A stretch of 34,342 nt of DNA from positions 1 to 34,342 of the forward strand of contig QHRA01000178.1 in NCBI GenBank assembly GCA_003221295.1. The letters are read 5' to 3'. Below are positions 29,686-34,342 of this stretch, piece after piece; the first letter of the stretch is position 1, and each line of letters starts with the position of its first letter. The stretch is from Verrucomicrobiota bacterium. Its GTDB lineage: Bacteria; Verrucomicrobiota; Verrucomicrobiia; Chthoniobacterales; UBA10450. Position numbers and translations under genes: made by a program. Under the pieces are notes generated by a model, which was not told the origin of the DNA, searched no databases, and saw nothing but the letters and a program-made list of their open reading frames with translations.

Positions 29686-31368
29686 AAACTTCTTTTTCAC
29701 CAGCTTGCTAATCTTCTTGAACCGAGCTTCGGATTCGCCGCTGAATACCTGAAGTTTGTCCGAAAGGGCCGACCTGATTTTTCTATCTTTCAGATTCGCT
29801 ACATTAATTCTGACGTTCATTCCCGCTCCATCGATACAAGCGCGCACCGCAAGAAGACCGACACCGACATCGGAAATAGAAGCCGGATTACCTTTGCTCG
29901 CCATTTCGCCCAGAAGGTCGTAGGCCTTCGACGCTGTCTGCATAACCCGAAGCGGCACTTCTGCCGCCAGCTTGTTGGCAGCTTCTATTGCAGCCGATCG
30001 CACGGACTTTTCCTTGGCGGAGCCCTTGGGCAAAGCAAATGCCGCCATGACCTTGTTGAAGGCCGCAGTGTCCTCGTCGACCAGCAAAAGCATTTCATCT
30101 TTCAAGTGCTGCGCTTTCACAGCCCAATCGCTGAAATATCTGAGATTATCCTCCCAGCCGCGTTTGCCGGCCGACAAATTAGCCACCATCCCGCCCAGGG
30201 AAACGCCCAGTGCCCCCATTAATGCGGCGACAGAACCGCCACCGGGCGCGGGAGAATCGCTCAGGGTTTCGTTGCAAAACCGACGCAGATCCAACTTCAC
30301 CAGCGATTTTTTCGGAGAAGTCGCTTCTATCTTTAGTTCGATAATTTTCTCTTTCGGATCGAACGGCTTCAACTCGCTCAATCCCATGGAGCGGATAGCA
30401 AGGTCAATCAGCTCTTCCTCCGCCGCCCCTTCAGACCAGTTTTGTTTCTTCAGAAAATGTTTTCCGGCATCGACCAGGCATTTCTTGGGGACCATACCGA
30501 CAATTTCCGACCCGGTCACCCGCAGGCCGCGTTTGTTGGCGGATTCATTGCAGGCGTCGAATGCGGCATGGAGCGGTGTCTCCTCGATATTCGTTAGATT
30601 CATCGAAACCTGCGCGATCCCGTACTCTTCCACATACCAACCAATCGCTTTCACATGTTTTAGCATTCCCGGGACACGGATCGGTTCGCCTTTTTCGTCG
30701 AGCATCGGATTTCCAGTGGGCGTGCCATCGAGCGTTTTTACCCGGCCATTTTCTCGAACGTCGAAGGCAACCGAATTTGCTCGTCTCACCGCTTTGGTGT
30801 TCAGGTTGACGTTGTAAGCAATCAGGAATTCACGCGCCCCAATCACAGTCGCGCCCGATTTAGCGTTAAACTCGTTAGGCCCGAAATCTGGGTACCACTC
30901 CGCTTGTTTTATTTTGGCGAAAAAACCTTCGTATTCGCCCTCCCGGATGACGGCGAGGTTTGCGCGCGACGGATTTTTCGCTGCTTTCTCATAGAGATAC
31001 ACCGGGATTTTTAATTCGTCGCCGACGCGTTTTGCCAATTCCTTTGCGCAAGCGATCGCTTCTTTCCAGTTGACGTTGCTGATCGGAATAAATGGGCAAA
31101 CGTCAGTCGCTCCCATGCGCGGGTGCGCACCCTTGTGTTTGCGCATGTCAATCAATTCCGCCGCCTTTTGAATCCCGCGGAACGCGCCTTCCACCACCGT
31201 TTCCGGACTGCCAACAAAGGTAACGACGGTACGATTAGTCGTTGCGCCTGGGTCAACATCGAGCAACGAAACTCCGTCGCCCGACGCAATCGCGTTCGTA
31301 ATTTGTCGAATAATGTCTGGATCACGCCCCTCGGAGAAATTGGGTACACATTCAATCAGCTTTTGCAT
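29680..31368 (-). CDS. ftcD: Bifunctional glutamate formimidoyltransferase / formimidoyltetrahydrofolate cyclodeaminase
   Basis: This 562-residue protein joins the two enzymes that finish the FIGLU-to-glutamate route through folate. Residues 1-330 are the formimidoyltransferase: LIECVPNFSEGRDPDIIRQI, DVDPGATTNRTVVTFVG, HKGAHPRMGATDVCPFIPI and RGLRVTGSEIVGMVPKKCLV. Residues about 360-562 are the cyclodeaminase: DSPAPGGGSVAALMGALGVS, VANLSAGKRGW, and LLVDEDTAAFNKVMAAFALP. It moves the formimino group to tetrahydrofolate and releases ammonia, giving methenyl-THF. The fused form is standard in animals and some bacteria; many bacteria use separate genes or hydrolases (HutG, HutF) instead. It is followed by hutI and preceded by a hairpin repeat. 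Confidence 0.95.
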   Translation of the reverse strand: MQKLIECVPNFSEGRDPDIIRQITNAIASGDGVSLLDVDPGATTNRTVVTFVGSPETVVEGAFRGIQKAAELIDMRKHKGAHPRMGATDVCPFIPISNVNWKEAIACAKELAKRVGDELKIPVYLYEKAAKNPSRANLAVIREGEYEGFFAKIKQAEWYPDFGPNEFNAKSGATVIGAREFLIAYNVNLNTKAVRRANSVAFDVRENGRVKTLDGTPTGNPMLDEKGEPIRVPGMLKHVKAIGWYVEEYGIAQVSMNLTNIEETPLHAAFDACNESANKRGLRVTGSEIVGMVPKKCLVDAGKHFLKKQNWSEGAAEEELIDLAIRSMGLSELKPFDPKEKIIELKIEATSPKKSLVKLDLRRFCNETLSDSPAPGGGSVAALMGALGVSLGGMVANLSAGKRGWEDNLRYFSDWAVKAQHLKDEMLLLVDEDTAAFNKVMAAFALPKGSAKEKSVRSAAIEAANKLAAEVPLRVMQTASKAYDLLGEMASKGNPASISDVGVGLLAVRACIDGAGMNVRINVANLKDRKIRSALSDKLQVFSGESEARFKKISKLVKKKFR

Positions 31369-31457
31369 GACGATGGAGTTCTAAGAGGATTTACATGATT
31401 AATTGGATTGCAAGGCCAGAGCGACATTCAGAGTCAAACAGAAGATGCGTCGATTCC

Positions 31458-31549
31458 GGGGAGCGCAGGCTGCATTCGTCGGCAGCTTGCCGACGAAAAT
31501 TGTGTTCGGCAGGCTGCCGAACACCGCAGGTAAGCTGCCTGCGCTCCCC
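31458..31549. repeat. GGGGAGCGCA-type composite inverted repeat in the hut cluster
   Basis: The 13-base arms GGGGAGCGCAGGC (31458-31470) and GCCTGCGCTCCCC (31537-31549) enclose two perfect hairpins, TTCGTCGGCA-GCT-TGCCGACGAA and GTGTTCGGCA-GGC-TGCCGAACAC. It sits between hutU and ftcD, with no gene in that 212-base gap. Confidence 0.9.
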
Positions 31550-31580
31550 AGCAAAAACCGGCAGGACGATTGATAATTCG

Positions 31581-33248
31581 TTAGTCGCTGGCCCGCGGTG
31601 CCATCGGGAGATCGATCTTTTTTGCGGCAGCAAATTCAATCGCGCGCGAGTAACCGGCATCTGCATGCCGCAAAATCCCCATCCCCGGATCGCTGGTGAG
31701 CACGCGTTCGAGACGCCGTTTGGCGTTATCGGTCCCGTCGGCAACAACGACCATCCCAGCATGTTGCGAATAGCCGATGCCGACACCACCGCCGTTGTGA
31801 ACTGAAATCCAGGAGGCGCCGGCAGCGGTATTGACGAGCGCGTTCAACAGTGGCCAATCAGCTATGGCATCGCTGCCGTCGAGCATTCCTTCGGTCTCAC
31901 GAAAGGGCGACGCGACCGAACCGGTATCGAGGTGATCGCGACCGATGACAATGGGCGCTTTCACTTCGCCGCGCCGCACCAGTTCATTCATGGCGACGCC
32001 AAACTCGGCCCGCTCGCCATAGCCGAGCCAGCAAATGCGCGCCGGCAATCCTTGAAAATGAATGCGCTCTTTCGCCAGCTTCATCCAGCGCGCCAGGATT
32101 GCATTTTCAGGGAAAAGCTTGAGCGCCAGAGCGTCGGTGCGCGCGATGTCCTCCGGATCGCCGCTGAGCGCAACCCACCGGAATGGTCCCTTTCCTTCGC
32201 AAAAGAGCGGGCGGATATACTCGGGAACGAATCCAGGAATGTCGTAGGCGTTCTCGACGCCAGCTTTCTTTGCCTGGGTCCGAATGTTGTTTCCGTAATC
32301 GAAGGTGATGGCGCCGCGTTTCTGTAGTTCCAACATCGCGCGGACATGGTCAGCCATCGCTTGCATCGAGCGCTTGATGTATTCATCCGGATTCTTGGCG
32401 CGCAACGCGATGGCTTCGGCTAACGAGATTTGGTTTGGCACGTAACCATTGAGGGCATCGTGCGCGCTGGTTTGATCGGTCAACAAATCGGGAACGAAAT
32501 TTCGCTTCACCATTTCCGGAAGGACGTCGGCGCAGTTTCCAACCAGACCGACCGAGACTGCGCGCTTTGCCTTTCGCGCCTCGTCGACCAACTGCAAGGC
32601 TTGATCGAGCGATTCCACGATGTGATCGCAATAGCCAGTAGCGAGCCGTTTCTCGATCCGCGCCGGATCCACTTCCACCCCGATGAAGCATGCGCCATTC
32701 ATGGTCGCGGCCAGCGGTTGCGCGCCACCCATTCCACCGAGACCGCCGCTGACGATGAGTTTACCCGCGAGATTTCCATCGAAATGTTTCTCCCCCGCCG
32801 CACCAAAGGTTTCGAATGTGCCCTGCACAATTCCCTGGCTGCCGATGTAAATCCAGGAACCGGCCGTCATCTGTCCATACATCGTTAGCCCGAGCCGTTC
32901 GAGTTTGTTGAACTGCTCGTAGTTCGACCAATAACCAACGAGATTGGAATTCGCGATCAATACTCGTGGGGCTTCATCGTGGGTGCGGAATTTGCCGACC
33001 GGCTTGCCAGATTGAACGAGCAGGGTCTCGTCGTTTTCAAGCCCGCGCAAAGAACGGACAATGGCATCGAAACATTCCCAATTTCGGGCCGCCCGCCCGG
33101 TGCCGCCGTAAACGATCAATCGATCCGGCGCTTCCGCGACTTCCGGATCGAGATTGTTCATCAGCATCCGCAAGGCCGCTTCCTGGTGCCAGCCTTTGCA
33201 ACTGCGTTCTGGCCCGCGTGGCGCACGAATTGACCGTTTTCCACTCAT
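31581..33248 (-). CDS. hutU: Urocanate hydratase
   Basis: This 555-residue protein is full-length urocanase, which adds water to urocanate using tightly bound NAD to give imidazolone propionate. Signature blocks are [92 protein letters not shown] and [14 protein letters not shown]. Further blocks are [17 protein letters not shown] (the conserved cysteine region) and [20 protein letters not shown]. Its ATG overlaps the hutH stop by four bases, so the two are translated together. Repeats follow it before ftcD. Confidence 0.97.
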   Translation of the reverse strand: MSGKRSIRAPRGPERSCKGWHQEAALRMLMNNLDPEVAEAPDRLIVYGGTGRAARNWECFDAIVRSLRGLENDETLLVQSGKPVGKFRTHDEAPRVLIANSNLVGYWSNYEQFNKLERLGLTMYGQMTAGSWIYIGSQGIVQGTFETFGAAGEKHFDGNLAGKLIVSGGLGGMGGAQPLAATMNGACFIGVEVDPARIEKRLATGYCDHIVESLDQALQLVDEARKAKRAVSVGLVGNCADVLPEMVKRNFVPDLLTDQTSAHDALNGYVPNQISLAEAIALRAKNPDEYIKRSMQAMADHVRAMLELQKRGAITFDYGNNIRTQAKKAGVENAYDIPGFVPEYIRPLFCEGKGPFRWVALSGDPEDIARTDALALKLFPENAILARWMKLAKERIHFQGLPARICWLGYGERAEFGVAMNELVRRGEVKAPIVIGRDHLDTGSVASPFRETEGMLDGSDAIADWPLLNALVNTAAGASWISVHNGGGVGIGYSQHAGMVVVADGTDNAKRRLERVLTSDPGMGILRHADAGYSRAIEFAAAKKIDLPMAPRASD

Positions 33249-34342
33249 AACTTCTCGTGTTCGCTATCAAATTTCCCCGCGCGAATTGCTGTCGCGATAG
33301 CAGCAATGTCCGGCGCGAGGGCGCGGTCTTCCAGAAGCGGTTCCGCATATTGCCGGGCGGTGGCGTAGGCGCGTTCCACTCCAGCACCGCCCTTCAGTGG
33401 CCGCCGATGTTCGAGCGCCTCGGCGGCCGCCAGCAATTCGATGGCGAGCAAATTTTCCGCATTTTCCACGATCGATCGCAATTTGACCGCCGACGTCATC
33501 CCCATCGAAACATGATCCTCCTTCCCCGCGGAGGTCGGGACGTTGTCGATGCTGGCCGGATGCGCCAGCACTTTCGCTTCGTTCAAAAGCGAGGCGGCCG
33601 CGACCTGCGCAATCATCATGCCGGATTGCAAGCCGGGCTTTCGCGCGAGAAATGCTGGCAAGCCGTAACTCAAATCGGGATTGACCATGCGCTCGATTCG
33701 CCGTTCGCTGATGCTCATCAAATCCGTCAGCGCAATGGCGGCAAAATCGAGTGCGTGGGCCAGTGGCGCACCATGAAAATTTCCGCCAGAAATGACATCA
33801 CCGCTTTCTGGGAACACGAGAGGATTGTCGGTCGCGCCCGCGCTCTCGATCTCCAGAATTTTCTCCACATACCCTAGCGCATCACGCACGGCGCCGTGCA
33901 CCTGCGGAATGCAGCGGATACTGTAAGCATCCTGCACCCGCGGATCATTTTCTCGATGCGATTCACGAATTTCGCTTTGCCGAACCAATGCACGCACGTG
34001 TTCCGCGACCGCAATCTGCCCAGGATGAGGCCGCGCCTTTTGAATTCGCAGATCGAAGGCGCGCGGTGTTCCCATCAAACCTTCCAGGGTCATTGCGCCG
34101 GCCACATCGGCGACGCGCGCGAGACGTTTGGCGCGAAACAGGGCGAGGCCGCCGACCGCGTGCATGGCCTGGGTGCCGTTCAGTAAGGCGAGACCATCCT
34201 TTGCTTCGAGCACGATTGGATTCAGCCCCGCGCGCGCGAGAGCATCGGCTGAAGCGAGACGTTCATTTTCAAAAAATGATTCGCCTTCACCGATCAACGC
34301 CAGGGCCAGATGCGCGAGAGGAGCGAGATCGCCACTGGCGCC
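33245..34342 (-). CDS. hutH: Histidine ammonia-lyase, C-terminal part (cut by window end)
   Basis: The minus frame from the window edge gives 365 residues that begin [14 protein letters not shown], the Ala-Ser-Gly triad that forms the MIO cofactor, so the window cuts the gene right at the active site. Later blocks are [40 protein letters not shown], and [20 protein letters not shown], all typical of HutH. The enzyme removes ammonia from L-histidine to give urocanate, the first step of the hut route. The N-terminal 140 or so residues lie outside. The stop overlaps the hutU start (ATGA). Confidence 0.96.
   Translation of the reverse strand, partial: GASGDLAPLAHLALALIGEGESFFENERLASADALARAGLNPIVLEAKDGLALLNGTQAMHAVGGLALFRAKRLARVADVAGAMTLEGLMGTPRAFDLRIQKARPHPGQIAVAEHVRALVRQSEIRESHRENDPRVQDAYSIRCIPQVHGAVRDALGYVEKILEIESAGATDNPLVFPESGDVISGGNFHGAPLAHALDFAAIALTDLMSISERRIERMVNPDLSYGLPAFLARKPGLQSGMMIAQVAAASLLNEAKVLAHPASIDNVPTSAGKEDHVSMGMTSAVKLRSIVENAENLLAIELLAAAEALEHRRPLKGGAGVERAYATARQYAEPLLEDRALAPDIAAIATAIRAGKFDSEHEKL

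Noticed and set aside
29972-30817. Plus-strand open frame of 281 codons opposite ftcD
   Set aside because: Serine/alanine-rich shadow of FtcD without any family feature.

Overview
The window reads as bacterial chromosome from a soil or sediment lineage. I infer Verrucomicrobiota, probably a relative of Chthoniobacterales/Udaeobacter. The basis is the mix of a tig-clpP-clpX block, nadD followed by rsfS, a hut cluster that uses a fused FtcD, moderately high GC, and many extragenic hairpin elements. No rRNA, tRNA, CRISPR array, transposase or phage gene was seen, and the taxonomy is inference.

Region 1 (about 1-7.7 kb) looks accessory and partly decayed. A LysR regulator (cut by the window edge) diverges from two SDR oxidoreductases. 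A TetR regulator then diverges from an operon of SDR, quinone-oxidoreductase-like protein, DUF427 protein and SnoaL-like protein, ending in a broken SDR start and a DUF302 gene with a probable early stop. Fragments resembling the 5' end of a D-cysteine desulfhydrase/ACC-deaminase-like gene lie on both sides of this block. A nearly complete copy with one single-base frameshift lies just beyond it.

Region 2 (7.7-14.6 kb) holds stress and periplasmic genes: a sorbosone-dehydrogenase-like PQQ-type beta-propeller, Dps, and an alpha/beta hydrolase of the haloperoxidase type. Next comes a tightly overlapped DUF302-DUF305-YVTN beta-propeller series followed by a multi-pass membrane protein (frameshifted near its end), then a PEP-mutase/isocitrate-lyase family enzyme.

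Region 3 (15.0-24.5 kb) is mainly cell envelope and housekeeping: a small charged protein; an MBOAT O-acyltransferase overlapping an anchored SGNH-like protein; NagZ (GH3) divergent from an internally deleted NamZ/DUF1343 remnant; nadD; rsfS with an apparent AUA start; an exported FKBP; and a conserved unknown overlapping an L,D-transpeptidase; then CinA.

Region 4 (24.8-34.3 kb, all minus strand) has tig-clpP-clpX and the histidine utilisation genes hutH (cut by the window edge exactly at its MIO motif), hutU, ftcD and hutI. Together these convert histidine to glutamate, with the formimino group passed to tetrahydrofolate.

At least three families of hairpin-rich repeats occupy the gaps between genes, including inside the hut cluster and in the tig leader. 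The most notable observations are the AUA start of rsfS, the internally deleted NamZ next to NagZ, the composite hairpin repeats (one with an inverted core), the coupled DUF302-DUF305-YVTN module, and a cluster of single-base lesions that are either real decay or assembly errors.
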